The notes under the pieces were generated by a model that saw only the letters and a list, made by a program, of their open reading frames with translations, had not been told where the DNA came from and did no database searches. 42,046 bases of DNA from Planctomycetota bacterium. GTDB lineage: Bacteria; Planctomycetota; GCA-002687715. The stretch is taken from contig NZBC01000169.1 in the NCBI GenBank assembly GCA_002687715.1, positions 1 through 42,046 of the forward strand, read 5' to 3'. Each line of letters opens with the position of its first letter. Position 1 is the stretch's first letter. This document shows positions 1 to 11,484 of the stretch, piece by piece. A program made the translations under genes and the position numbers.

Positions 1-2121
1 AAGCGTGTCGATCGCAGCGCCCCGCTTGCCGGTCTCCCACTGCAGTTCTGCTACGAGCAGCCAGCCGGTGCGGGACTCGGGCGACAGTGCGATGAGCCGC
101 CGCGCGGCCGCGATGGCGCCTTCGGGATTCCCGCGTTCGATCTCCAGGTCGGCGATATCCTCGAGCAGCGACGCCTCCTGCCGCGGCCGCACGGCGATCA
201 TCCGCTGCATCGTCTTCACGCCGTCTTCGTACCGGTGAAGCTGGCGCAGGAGCTCGGCGCGCACCTCCAGCAACTCGAAGCTCTTCGGGTGTACCGTCAA
301 CGCCCGATCGCAATCCGCGAGCGCAGTCTGCGCCCTGGTGTCGGCCCGCAGCAGACGCACCAGGAGCAGCCACTGGAACGGATCGGTATCATCGGACGAC
401 TCGAGGAGTCGCGCCCGCAGGCGCTTCGCGACGGCGCTGATCTGCCGCGAACCGTGTGCGCACGCAACCTCCATCTCGACGACCCGGATCGAGCGTGCCG
501 GCGACGTCGCGAGTCGCCAGAGGCGGTGGAGATCGACCCGGGCCCGCGCCCAGCCGCGTGCCTCGAGCAGCAGCTCGGTGCGGAGCGCAACCAGGCTGAA
601 CGCCACCTCGTCGTCAACGCTCGGCATCGGCGTCGCCGCGAGGATCTCGAGCGCATCGTCGCGGTACTGCCGGCGCGACAGCAACCGCGCGGCGCGGAGT
701 CGGTTGCGCGGGGTGTCGCGAGGCGGGCGACAGAGCCTGCGCAATGCAATCGCCCCCTCGTCCTTGCGGCCGCGTTGGAAAAGGAACCGGCCCAGCGCCT
801 CGAACGACGACGGGTCTTCCGGATGCAACTCGGTTGCGCGCTGGAACCACGCCTCGGCCGCGGCGTCGAGGTGGTATCGCGCGAACACCTCCGCAGCGAG
901 CCGGGCGCGCCGTGCGGCATCGGCGGGCGAGCGGCCCGCTCCATTCGTCGCGATGCGTTCGAACGCGCGGCGGGCTCCGGCCTCGCGCTGGTCCGGCCCG
1001 ACATCGCCGCGTTGCAGCCAGGCAGCACCGAGGCGTTCCCACGCCTCCGGCTCGTCGGCCGTGGCTTCGGCCAGCCTCTCCCACTCGGAGACTGCTTCGG
1101 CGATGTGCCCCGCGTCCTGCAGTAGCCGCGCGAGCGCCTCCCGCGCGTCGTGACGCCCGGGAGCCCGTTCGAGCAGCTGCCGGTAACTCCTGATCGCGTC
1201 GTCAATCCGGCCCCGCGCTGCCTCCAGACGGGCGAGCGCGCCCGCGACGTCGATGTCGTCCGGGTGACCGTCGAGCCACTTCGCATACACCTCGACCAAC
1301 CAGGCCCCATGCCCGCGAGCGCGGAACGCGCGCTCGAGCCGGCGCTGCGATTCCTGCCGCAAGAACGAACCCGGCGCGAGCTCGCCGAGGAGTGCCTCGA
1401 GTACCGTGCCGGCCGCTTCGACCTTCCCCGCCACGGCGTCGAGCTCCGCGATGCGGATCCCGCACCGAACCCGGGCGTAGGCGTCCTGATGGCGCTGGCG
1501 GGCCGCCACGAACTGTGCGCGAGCCGCGTCCCGCTCGCCCGAGGTGATGAGCAGCTCCGCGAGCTCTTCACGCAGCTCCGTCTCGTCGGGGAAGCGCTTG
1601 ATCAGCTCCTCCCAGGCCTTCCGCGCGCCCGCTGCATCCGCCGCGGCGACCCGGAGCTTGCCCAGCCGGCGCAGCAGATCCTGGATGCGGTCCGGTGGTG
1701 GCGACTTCGAGAGCGCCGACCGACACGCCGCCGATGCCGCATCCAGCCGACGACGCTTCTGCAACACCTCGGCGCGGGCCGAGTCGGGACGCCAGTCCTC
1801 GGGTGAACGCCGCGCGGCCTCCTCGAACGCGCGCAGCGCACCCGCGCTGTCGCCCGTGCGCTCCTTCACCCACCCGAGCAGCAACGGCGGTCCCGGGTCG
1901 GCGGGAGCGTCCTTCTGCTGCTTCTCGAGGCGGGAGATCCACGCATCGACGCCGTCGCCGCCCTTCCAGAGGTCGTACAGCCGGCGGAACGCCGTCCCTC
2001 GGGTCGGGTTCTTGAGCAGGATGCTCTCGTAACGATCCCGCAGCTGCTTGGGGTCCGGCTGCGCGCGCAGCTCCGCGCCGAGGAGCGTCGCCACCACCAC
2101 GAGAATGAAGGTACGTTTCAC
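1..2121 (-). CDS. Giant secreted TPR protein (paralogue A), C-terminus cut by window edge
   Basis: The frame stays open from a GTG at 2121 to base 1, giving 707 residues without a stop, so the 3' end lies outside the window. The first ~21 residues are a signal peptide (VKRT, then a hydrophobic stretch ending in RAQ). After it come degenerate TPR helices throughout. The motif DRYESILLKNPTRGTAF near residues 29-45 and the later FLRQESQRRLERAFRAR match the upstream neighbour position for position, so the two genes are tandem paralogues. The match is still visible at the window edge (ARRLIALSPESR against ARRLIELSPDSR). The GTG lies 8 bases after the stop of the upstream gene and lacks a clear Shine-Dalgarno, which suggests translational coupling. 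TPR proteins usually scaffold protein-protein contacts; the partner and exact role cannot be read from the sequence. An exported location is inferred from the signal peptide. Confidence 0.88.
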   Translation of the reverse strand, partial: MKRTFILVVVATLLGAELRAQPDPKQLRDRYESILLKNPTRGTAFRRLYDLWKGGDGVDAWISRLEKQQKDAPADPGPPLLLGWVKERTGDSAGALRAFEEAARRSPEDWRPDSARAEVLQKRRRLDAASAACRSALSKSPPPDRIQDLLRRLGKLRVAAADAAGARKAWEELIKRFPDETELREELAELLITSGERDAARAQFVAARQRHQDAYARVRCGIRIAELDAVAGKVEAAGTVLEALLGELAPGSFLRQESQRRLERAFRARGHGAWLVEVYAKWLDGHPDDIDVAGALARLEAARGRIDDAIRSYRQLLERAPGRHDAREALARLLQDAGHIAEAVSEWERLAEATADEPEAWERLGAAWLQRGDVGPDQREAGARRAFERIATNGAGRSPADAARRARLAAEVFARYHLDAAAEAWFQRATELHPEDPSSFEALGRFLFQRGRKDEGAIALRRLCRPPRDTPRNRLRAARLLSRRQYRDDALEILAATPMPSVDDEVAFSLVALRTELLLEARGWARARVDLHRLWRLATSPARSIRVVEMEVACAHGSRQISAVAKRLRARLLESSDDTDPFQWLLLVRLLRADTRAQTALADCDRALTVHPKSFELLEVRAELLRQLHRYEDGVKTMQRMIAVRPRQEASLLEDIADLEIERGNPEGAIAAARRLIALSPESRTGWLLVAELQWETGKRGAAIDTL

Positions 2122-2129
2122 GATGAGAG

Positions 2130-5100
2130 CTACTGAGCCAGGAACGTGACGTGCAGAGCGCCGAGGAGCGTGCCGCGGTCAAGGTCCACCCCGATGCGTA
2201 GTGCGTCAAGACGATCCGGGAATGGCGACATCAGCTGGGGCAAGGCCTGGGGATAGACCACGGACGACGGCGGGCGAGCGTGAGCGTCGAGGATCACCTG
2301 GTGGAACATGGGCGCGCGCACGCGTCCGAACGCCACTCGGAATCCCGTCAGGTCCTTCGAAGCGCTCTCCGGATCCAGGGTGAGGGTCCCTCGCTGGCCT
2401 CCCCCAAGCTGCCAGGCGGACACGACCACCCGGGCGGCGAACCGCGCCGGCGGCGACATCACGGCGGTAGCGTACGCGCGCTCCTCCGTAGATGAGAACA
2501 CGATCGCCGCCGCGCCCAACGGACCCGGTCCCATGGTCGTCGGCTTCAACGTGGATCTGGTCTCGAACTGCGCAGACGCGAGTGGCGTGGCCAGCCGACC
2601 CGGCACGAGCACCGCCGGACTGCGTGCGAGCTCCGCGCCATCCGACGCCACCAACACGGCCCGGACCCACCTTGACGCACCGCCAGGAAGGTCGCGCGTC
2701 GTGCGCATGATTCCCATCACGACCTCGCCGCCGTCGGCGGGCATCGTCGTCACCTCGGCGAACTTCGAGCCACCACCGCTCGTCTCGAACCGGATCAGGA
2801 GGCCCTTCAACGACGGCGCGTCGATGGCCCGGACGAATGGTATCGCGACGTGGCGGACCAGCGCATCGGACACCGGCGGCCCACTCGTATCCGGACGTGG
2901 GATTCCATCCGGGCGGCCCTGCCACCAGAATGTCACCTGCCGCGCCGACGTCCGCTGGGCGGCGAACGCGAGTCCCGGGGTGAAGTTCTTCTTTCGCAGC
3001 GCGTGGTCGAGCGTTTGCCAGGCGGGCTTCGCGCTCACTCGAGCCAGGACGTAGCCGTGGAGAGCCGGCGCCGAGGCGCCCATGACGGTCACGAGGTGGC
3101 GGGCTCGCACCACCGCGTCGGGCGTTTCGTCGAGCAGGATCACATCGACGGCCCGGGCCGCGCACCGCGCGGCCTCGGTGGTCTGGCCGATTCGCATCCA
3201 CAGCGCCGCCGCCGCAGTCCAGCCGTCGGCGTCCTCGCCGGAGATCACGGACTCCAGCCGCCGGATCAGGCGCGGCATGCGGCTGCTCAGAGCCGCGTTC
3301 TTCGCCGCGGCGTCGAGACCGGCCGCGACCACGCGCGCCAGCGACGGTTCTGAACCCGGACGACCGCGAAACGCGCCGCGCAGACGCATGACGTCGTCCA
3401 ACTCGGTGACGAAACGGTCCGGCGCCGTCATGGCGCTCGCGATCCACCGCATCCACACCGTGATCGACGTCGTGCCCCGCACGCTGCCTTCCTCTACCGG
3501 CGCGTTGGCGACCGCCGCCCAGCGGTCGTCACGCGCGATCGCCTCGAGCACGAGCACCGCGAGGGACGTGCGGAACCCCGGCGCGACCTCCACCACCTCG
3601 AAGGCTCGGTGCGGCAGCGGGAGCAAGGGGATCGCCGGCGTCCCCAGACCGATGATCGCCATCGCAGCGGCCCTCGCGCCCTCGCCCGTCCCCTCGGCAT
3701 GGAGCCAGTGAACGGCATGCTCCGCCGCCCCCAGCTGGCGCACGAGAATCGCGCCCGCGACCTTGGCGTCGGCGAGAGCGCCAACTTCGCGAAGCTCGTC
3801 CGCGATCTCCTTCACGGCCGACGTGGCGGCCCGCCCCTGCTCCGGTGAGGCCCACCGACGAGTACGAGGCGTGGTACCGGCGAGCGGCGTGAATGGGGCC
3901 GCGAGAGTCGGTGCCCACGCGCTGGGACCTCGACGCGACACCGGCAACCGGCTCAGCGTCCGCAGCAGGCGTTCGTCGTCCAGCGGCAGTGAGAGCCCGT
4001 GACGGTGCATCGCACGAACGAGGCGCGCCCCGTGTCCCCGAAACAGGTACGGCCAGCGCGTGAACGAGGTCCACACGAGCTTCATGGCGGCCGATGGATC
4101 GGGCGCGTGGTCAGCGACGTCGAGCAGCAACGCGAGGTTGGCCGGCCAGTCGGTCGGCTCCAGTCCATCGAGCAACTTCGACGCGAGTTCGACCTCGCCG
4201 CGCACCACGTGGCAAGACGCAAGCGTGACCATCGGTTCGGAGTCGCGCGTGGCCGGAGACTCGTCCGCCAGATCAGCGACGATCGGCCGCAGGGTCGCGA
4301 TGACCCCGTCGAGCTTCCCGGCGTCCCGCTGGCGCGCGAGGATCCCCGCGATCGCCACGTCGGGCGCGGCATCCACGGGTCCCTGTGCCATGGCACCGAT
4401 GTTCAACCCCGTCATGATCCGGGTCCGGCCGGAGACGATCAGGGTCGCGCGACCCGGCACGGCCACGGGCCCTTCCCCAGGAGTGAACCAGCGCCGCCAC
4501 GCGTCGATGGCGTCGGCCGCCGTTCCGTGCTCTACGAGATAGCGGGCGATGATGTCCCACCGCTTCTGGGTCGCAAGTTGGTCCAGGGCGCTCGTGGCTT
4601 TCGCCCGGTCGCTCTGTGCGGTGTGCCAGTGCGCGAGGCGGATCCATGACTCCGATCCCGCCAGAAACGACTGGAACCCCATCGACGGCATGGATCGCGT
4701 CAATGCGGACACCAAATCCAGGGCCGGCTTGTACCCGCCCGCGGTCCGCGCCGCCGCATCCGCGAGCACCCCGAACGAAGGATCGATGATGCTGCTTCTC
4801 GACTGCGTGGTGATGACGGGCGTGATAAGCGTGCGCGCCTCCTCGATGTTCCCTTCCCTGAGAAGCAGCAGGATGCGCAGCCGGCGCGCGACGTCGCCCT
4901 TGATCTTGGTGTTCAGGCTCAGCGTCGCCAGTCGGCTCCGAAGCGACTCGAGCTTGCCCACCCGGGTAGCGAGGTCGATCAAGACGTCCGCTGGAATGCG
5001 CGCTCCGTGTCCGGGGAGGTGCGCGGACCCCGGCAGGAACGTCAGGGCCAGCGCGCCCGGGTCAGTCGACAGCAACGCCGCGGACAGCGTCTCGTAGGCT

Positions 5101-8100
5101 TCGTGCTCGCGTCCCGCGCCTTCGAGCGTCTGCACGAGCACCGGAAGCCACGTGCGGTTGGAGACAGCCAACCCCGTTGCTCCCCGGACGACCCGGGTCT
5201 GGCTCCTGGTCGTCGACCGGTCCACCTGCGCGAAGATCGGATGCGCTGCGGAGCACAACCGACGGCGGTCCGAGTCGGTCCACGAGCCGCTGGCCCGGAG
5301 CGCCTGGTAGGTGATGCTCGCGATGTTTTGCGGACGTTGACCGAGCGCCTCGTCCTTCTTCCATTGCGCCAGGTTGGCGGAGAGGATCTCGATCCACTCC
5401 GGCCCGGCGAACCAGGGCGTCAGCGAATGGGGTAACTGGTAATACCAGTACGACCCCGGGTGAAGCGTCGGTGCCGTGCGCGATCGTGTGCTACGCGGAG
5501 TGTGGGTCGGGATGGAGTTCGCGAGGAGCTGCCGCGCGGACCGCGGGTATCCGGCGTGCACCAGCATGCGGGCGATCCCCATGACGTGTACGACATCTGG
5601 GTTCTGCCAGTTCGGCGCCCCACCCGCGATCTCCGCGACGAGATCCGACCGGCCACGGGCGCGCGCATAGAAGAGCAGTCGGCGGATGGTAGCGACGTCG
5701 GGATGCGGCTCCTTCAGCTGAGCTCGGCCGGACTCGATGAGCAGGTCGAGACGGGCGTCGCCCCTCGCGTGCTGACGCCACTCGGCGATGATGTCGCTCC
5801 AGGGAGCGGGGATGTCGATGGCAGCACCGGACGCTTGGTCGACGAGCCGGAACATCGTGTCCAGCGCTCCGCCCCAGAAGCCGTCCTCACGCATGTACTG
5901 GAACGCACGCTCCTTCTTCTCGTAAGCGTCGAGGGCACGGCGGGCGCCGTACGCGCCGGCCTGCAGCAGCTGCGAGGTTCTCGCCCGACCGGACGTGGGC
6001 GTGAGATTCGCAAGGGCGCCGTACAACTCGTGGGCCCGTTTGCGATCCCCCCGCCTCGCGGCGACGTGCGCGACCAGAGTGAGGAGGTCGACCTTCTCGT
6101 CAAACATCCCCTTTCGCTTCAGCACCCAATCCACGTGACGGTCCACGAGCTTGGCCGCGAGGTTGCGCGCGGCGCCGCCGCGCTCCGCCAGCGCGCCCGC
6201 GACGTTGACCGTCAGCGCGACCAGCCACTCGGCTCCGGAGGCGTCGAGCAGGCGCGCATCGAAATCGAACGCCTTCTGAAGCGACCGCGACGCCGAGAGG
6301 TCTCTTCCGCCCCGGCTGATCCCCGCCAACGCGCGCATGCCGAGACCGATCACCCGCTCCCAATCGGGATCCGAGGCCCCGGTCCCGAAGACGTCCTGCA
6401 GATCGACGAGGCGGCCCTTCGTCGCGAACAGCGTCACCAGTCGAGCCCCGCGTGACGTCCACGGTCCGCCTTCGGTGCGGAACAGCCAGGCACCCAGCCG
6501 GTGATACGAATCGAGGAGGTCGTCCCGCGTGGCGGCCCGCGCCTGAAACTCCCACGGCAACAATCGTCCGCACTCGACGATGATCTTGGTCGCGTCCCCC
6601 GCCTCGAGACGGAGGTCGAAGATCTCCATCGTCGAGGCAAGGCTCGCGTCCCGTTCGACCGCGATCTGGCGATGGCGAATGAGGATTTCGAGCGCAAGGT
6701 CCTGGTGGTTCTCCCTCAGCCGGCCAGCGATGTCGTACAGGCCCGACGCGACCCCGTCGCGGTCACCCTCGCCAACTCCGCCGACGAGATCGAGCGACAG
6801 GATGTCAGCGACCACCCGACGCAGCTCCTCCTGGCGGCGCGGGTTGCCCGCGTAGGACTTGACGAGCTCGTGGGCGAGTTCGATCTTCTCATCGGGGCGC
6901 TCGGTCAGGTCCATCGCCTGACGCACCTGGGCGAGCGCCTCCTTCGTCTCCGCCATCGCGAGCAGACGCATCGCGAGCTCCCGCCGCAAGGTGAGGTCGC
7001 GCGGAGCCTGGCGCAGCCCGTCCTTGAGCGTGCGGATGGCGCCGTCGAAGTCCCGCCCCTTCCACTGCAGCGTCGAGGTCACGATGTAGCCCCGCCGGCT
7101 GTCCGGCGACAGCTCGATCAGACGCCGGGCCGTCTGTACCGCGGCCTCGTACTCCTGCGCGGCGCGCTGGAGCTCCGCAATCTCCTCGACGAGCACCGAC
7201 TCCTTGTGCGGCTGCAACGCGATGAGTCGGCGCAGCGCCGAGACGACTTCCTTCCTGTAGCCGAGGTGGCGATACAGCTCTGCCTCGTACTGGATGAGCG
7301 GCACGCTCTCGGAATGGAGATCGAGGGCATCCTGCACCGTGCGCAGCGCGACGGCCGCCTGCCCACCCGCCTTCTCCAATCGCGCTCGATACTCGAAGTC
7401 GAGAGCGGACTGCCGATCTCCCTTCTCCTGCGCGGCACGAATCTCGGCGAGGTGCTCCGCCACCTGTCCGGCCACGCGAGCCTTCTCCAAACGCAGCTGC
7501 ATCGCACGGCGCTGCTGGGGCACGGTCTTCGCAACGGTATCCAGCTGGTGCAGCAGGGCGCCACTCGCGTCGTGCTGCTTCTTGTCGAGGAGCAGCTCGA
7601 TCTTCAGCACCAGCAGTTCGAAGTCGTACGGCGCGCCGACGGTCTTCAATCCATCGTCGATGGACTCGTGGCACTTCGCGTCCTGACCCCACGTGCGCAG
7701 GATTCGGGCGTGGCGGAGACGGTTCTCACCGACGCCGCGGCCGTCCTTGACGAGCCCGTCGATCACGAGCATTGCCCGGCTCTTCCGGTCGAGCCGGTGC
7801 AGGTACTCGGCGAGGAACTCGTGATAGTCCGGGACGTCCGGCGCGAGGTCGATCGCCTTCTGATAGTGCTCGATCGCAATCTGGACCATGAGATGCCACC
7901 GGAACACCTCCGCCGCCTTGACCCATCGACGCGGGTCCTTCGGCGACGACGTCGCGATTCGGCGCCACGCGGCCTCCGCGAGCTGACGGCGCTCCATCGG
8001 CGGCCGCGACCACGCCCACATCCACGCGTCGCCCATCTTCACGAGGGCTTCGACATTGGACGGATCCGCGGCGGCGAGCTTCTCGTACTCGGCGGCCGCG

Positions 8101-9152
8101 TCCGCCGCTCGACCAACACGCATGTGGAGGCGGGCCAGCGCTTCCCGGGCAGCAACGTGGGTGGGGCTCCGTTGCAGCACCTGCCCGTAGCGGTCGAGCG
8201 CGAGCCGGCTCTTGCCGGTGACTGCGTAGAGCCCGGCCAGCGTCACCTCGACGTCGAGGTCCTGTGGATGCTCCGTCAACCATGCCTCGTAGAATTTCGT
8301 GAGCCCGGCGAGGTCCCAGCGATGGCGGTAGGCCTTCTCCAGCCGCCGATGCGTTTCCTTCCGGAGCCAGCTCTCCGGCGCGAGTCCGTCGAGCAGCCCT
8401 TTGAATACGCGACCGGCCTCGGCGCTGCGACGACCCTTCAAGTGGAGGTCAGCGATGGCCCACGACGCTTGCACCTTCGTGTACGCGTCCGGACTCATTG
8501 CCTTCAGCTTCTCGTACATCGCGATCGCGGCTTCCTCGTCACCCTGGCTCGCGAGCAGCTCCGCAAGCTCGTTGCGGAGCGCCACGTCCTCCGGGAACGC
8601 GTCGACGAGTTCGTGCCAGACCTTCAGCGCTTCATCGCGCTCGCCCACCTTGAGGTGCAGTCGCGCAAGCCGGCGCTGGATGTCCATCAGCAGGTCGGGC
8701 GGCGGTCCGAGCGCCTTGGTCGTGGTATACGCGACCAGTGCGTCCTCGTAGCGTTTCAATGACTGGAGGAGACGGGCGCGGGCCAGCGACGCCCGCCAGT
8801 CCTTCGGGTCACGCTCGCTCGCCCCCCGGTAGTGGGCCAGCGCCGTCTCGACGTCGTCTTCCTGCTCCGCCACGTACCCGAGCAACAGAAGCCACGCCGC
8901 CTGGCTCGGCGCCTTCAAGGCCCGGGCCTCGAGCCGCTTCACCCACGCGGGGATTCCCTCGCCGTTCGCCCACAGCTCATAGAGCCTCTGGAACGCGGTG
9001 CCGCGGATCGGATTCCGGACCAGCACCTTCTCGTAGCGGTCGGCCAGTGCCCGCTCGCGCGCGCCCGGCTTCTCCGGCTGGCCGAGCGCGGTTCCGGCCA
9101 GACCCATGACCAGGACCAGGGTCGGAAGTCCCACCCGAAACGCCATCCTCAC
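2130..9152 (-). CDS. Giant secreted TPR protein (paralogue B), about 2340 aa
   Basis: I place the start at the GTG at 9152 because AAGGAG lies 7 bases before it; ATGs at 9146 and 9197 are alternatives. Residues 1-25 form a signal peptide ending in ALGQ. The conserved family motif DRYEKVLVRNPIRGTAF follows at about residues 38-54. Residues ~60-800 hold many TPR units with typical alternating small and aromatic positions. The middle is helical with weaker repeats. Roughly the last 275 residues (from ~2066) lose TPR character and look beta-rich, with stretches such as VTFWWQGRPDG and GTLTLDPES. It is divergent from the moxR gene and upstream of paralogue A. A secreted scaffold or envelope structural role is inferred from the architecture; no enzymatic motif was seen. 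Confidence 0.9.
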   Translation of the reverse strand: MRMAFRVGLPTLVLVMGLAGTALGQPEKPGARERALADRYEKVLVRNPIRGTAFQRLYELWANGEGIPAWVKRLEARALKAPSQAAWLLLLGYVAEQEDDVETALAHYRGASERDPKDWRASLARARLLQSLKRYEDALVAYTTTKALGPPPDLLMDIQRRLARLHLKVGERDEALKVWHELVDAFPEDVALRNELAELLASQGDEEAAIAMYEKLKAMSPDAYTKVQASWAIADLHLKGRRSAEAGRVFKGLLDGLAPESWLRKETHRRLEKAYRHRWDLAGLTKFYEAWLTEHPQDLDVEVTLAGLYAVTGKSRLALDRYGQVLQRSPTHVAAREALARLHMRVGRAADAAAEYEKLAAADPSNVEALVKMGDAWMWAWSRPPMERRQLAEAAWRRIATSSPKDPRRWVKAAEVFRWHLMVQIAIEHYQKAIDLAPDVPDYHEFLAEYLHRLDRKSRAMLVIDGLVKDGRGVGENRLRHARILRTWGQDAKCHESIDDGLKTVGAPYDFELLVLKIELLLDKKQHDASGALLHQLDTVAKTVPQQRRAMQLRLEKARVAGQVAEHLAEIRAAQEKGDRQSALDFEYRARLEKAGGQAAVALRTVQDALDLHSESVPLIQYEAELYRHLGYRKEVVSALRRLIALQPHKESVLVEEIAELQRAAQEYEAAVQTARRLIELSPDSRRGYIVTSTLQWKGRDFDGAIRTLKDGLRQAPRDLTLRRELAMRLLAMAETKEALAQVRQAMDLTERPDEKIELAHELVKSYAGNPRRQEELRRVVADILSLDLVGGVGEGDRDGVASGLYDIAGRLRENHQDLALEILIRHRQIAVERDASLASTMEIFDLRLEAGDATKIIVECGRLLPWEFQARAATRDDLLDSYHRLGAWLFRTEGGPWTSRGARLVTLFATKGRLVDLQDVFGTGASDPDWERVIGLGMRALAGISRGGRDLSASRSLQKAFDFDARLLDASGAEWLVALTVNVAGALAERGGAARNLAAKLVDRHVDWVLKRKGMFDEKVDLLTLVAHVAARRGDRKRAHELYGALANLTPTSGRARTSQLLQAGAYGARRALDAYEKKERAFQYMREDGFWGGALDTMFRLVDQASGAAIDIPAPWSDIIAEWRQHARGDARLDLLIESGRAQLKEPHPDVATIRRLLFYARARGRSDLVAEIAGGAPNWQNPDVVHVMGIARMLVHAGYPRSARQLLANSIPTHTPRSTRSRTAPTLHPGSYWYYQLPHSLTPWFAGPEWIEILSANLAQWKKDEALGQRPQNIASITYQALRASGSWTDSDRRRLCSAAHPIFAQVDRSTTRSQTRVVRGATGLAVSNRTWLPVLVQTLEGAGREHEAYETLSAALLSTDPGALALTFLPGSAHLPGHGARIPADVLIDLATRVGKLESLRSRLATLSLNTKIKGDVARRLRILLLLREGNIEEARTLITPVITTQSRSSIIDPSFGVLADAAARTAGGYKPALDLVSALTRSMPSMGFQSFLAGSESWIRLAHWHTAQSDRAKATSALDQLATQKRWDIIARYLVEHGTAADAIDAWRRWFTPGEGPVAVPGRATLIVSGRTRIMTGLNIGAMAQGPVDAAPDVAIAGILARQRDAGKLDGVIATLRPIVADLADESPATRDSEPMVTLASCHVVRGEVELASKLLDGLEPTDWPANLALLLDVADHAPDPSAAMKLVWTSFTRWPYLFRGHGARLVRAMHRHGLSLPLDDERLLRTLSRLPVSRRGPSAWAPTLAAPFTPLAGTTPRTRRWASPEQGRAATSAVKEIADELREVGALADAKVAGAILVRQLGAAEHAVHWLHAEGTGEGARAAAMAIIGLGTPAIPLLPLPHRAFEVVEVAPGFRTSLAVLVLEAIARDDRWAAVANAPVEEGSVRGTTSITVWMRWIASAMTAPDRFVTELDDVMRLRGAFRGRPGSEPSLARVVAAGLDAAAKNAALSSRMPRLIRRLESVISGEDADGWTAAAALWMRIGQTTEAARCAARAVDVILLDETPDAVVRARHLVTVMGASAPALHGYVLARVSAKPAWQTLDHALRKKNFTPGLAFAAQRTSARQVTFWWQGRPDGIPRPDTSGPPVSDALVRHVAIPFVRAIDAPSLKGLLIRFETSGGGSKFAEVTTMPADGGEVVMGIMRTTRDLPGGASRWVRAVLVASDGAELARSPAVLVPGRLATPLASAQFETRSTLKPTTMGPGPLGAAAIVFSSTEERAYATAVMSPPARFAARVVVSAWQLGGGQRGTLTLDPESASKDLTGFRVAFGRVRAPMFHQVILDAHARPPSSVVYPQALPQLMSPFPDRLDALRIGVDLDRGTLLGALHVTFLAQ

Positions 9153-9592
9153 GCGTCGTCTCCTTCCGAGGCCACTGGCAGCAGGCCAGGATGCCATCCT
9201 ACGGGAGATGGACGGGCCTGAAGCGGCCCACCCTCCCTCCGATCAGGACGAACCGGGGGCGGAAGGGCAACGCACCATTCGCCGTGATCGATCAGCACGG
9301 ACCCCGCGATCAAGGAGGAGTTTCCGGGAAGTCAGGCGGTCCCCCTTGTGTCCCATGCCAAGGAGCGGCTTTCCCGCGGGAACACCAGGGGCCTTACACT
9401 GGGGGCTGACCTGCCCTGGGGCGAGACAGGCTACGAAGCGAAGAGGAACCCGACGACCCGACGACCTCCACCGGCCCACCACTCTGCCGGACGAAACGCA
9501 GCATCGTGGTCGTTCATTAGCCAACCGGTTGCAAACCCCGACGCCGGGGATCCGTCTACCAGGGGAACACCCCTGTCGATCGAGGAGCCAGC
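9153..9592. other. Divergent intergenic region between giant TPR gene and moxR cluster
   Basis: These 440 bases separate the leftward TPR pair from the rightward MoxR cluster and must hold promoters for both. I see no convincing gene in it. Two small symmetric elements are visible: a perfect 10-base palindrome CAACCGGTTG at 9522-9531, and a hairpin CAGGGG-AACA-CCCCTG at 9560-9575 just ahead of the moxR ribosome binding site. Either could be an operator or leader structure, but short palindromes are common in GC-rich DNA. No confident -35/-10 pair could be assigned. Confidence 0.5.
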
Positions 9593-10605
<1,013 letters not shown>

Positions 10606-10606
<1 letters not shown>

Positions 10607-11484
10607 TGGAGCTCTTCGACTCCGATTTCGTCAAGAAGCTCGAGTACTTGTCACTCGTGGCGCGGCGCGTCTTTCGAGGTCAGCTCCTCGCGCTGAAGCG
10701 CACGCGGCAGCTCGGAGCCGGGATCGAGTTTGCGGACCACCGCGAATACACTGCGGGTGACGACTTCCGCTACCTCGACTGGAACCTCTATGCCCGCCAC
10801 GGCGAGCTCCTCCTCAAGCGATTCGAGGAAGAAGAGGACCTCCACGTCTACGTGATGGTCGACTGCTCGAGGAGCATGCAGTTCGGCAAGCCGAACAAGT
10901 TCGACTACGCACGGCAGGTCGCCGCGGCCATCTCCTACGTCGCGCTCGCCGACCTCGACCGGGTCGCGATGCTCGGCTTCTCCGACGGCATCGTGGCCGA
11001 CCTTCCGCTCACCCGCGGCAAGGACCGCATCCTCAGCCTTCTGCGCTTCCTCGAAGACGCGCAGCCGTCGGGAGAGAACACCGCGCTCGAGCGCGTCGCC
11101 CAGGAGTTCATCCACCGCAGCCAGCGCCGAGGCATCGTCGTGGTCATTTCGGATCTCTACGACCCCGCCGGCTTCGAACGGGGGCTCGACGTACTGCGTT
11201 ACCGCAACTACGACGTGCACGTCGTGCAGGTGTTCGATCCCGCCGAAGCGAACCCGGATCTCCTCGGCGACCTCGAACTGCTCGACGTCGAATCGGAGGA
11301 CCTCCACAAGGTCACCGTCACCGAGAAGCACCTCGCCCACTACAAGCGACTGTTCCGGGAATTCCACGAGAAGCTGCAGAGCTACTGCGTCAACCAGGGC
11401 CTGGGTCTGACGGTCGCATCGACGCGGGTGCCTTACGACGAGCTTCTGCTCGGGATGATGCGCGAGGGGGGGGTCGTGCGATGA
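10606..11484 (+). CDS. DUF58 domain protein (VWA-like, MoxR partner)
   Basis: A 292-residue protein with the DUF58 signature GIEFADHREYTAGDDFRYLD at about residues 39-58, then a VWA-like fold whose metal-site motif DCSRS is at 86-90. The ATG overlaps the MoxR stop, and its own stop overlaps the next start by four bases, so translation is coupled on both sides. DUF58 proteins are nearly always paired with MoxR ATPases and are thought to work with them on membrane or secreted targets. No transmembrane segment is seen, so it is probably cytoplasmic or peripheral. Confidence 0.96.

Noticed and set aside
6501..8762. A 753-codon plus-strand open frame opposite the giant TPR gene
   Set aside because: It lies wholly inside the TPR coding region, has no recognisable domain or ribosome binding site, and has the Arg/Leu/Glu-heavy composition expected of an antisense frame in GC-rich DNA.
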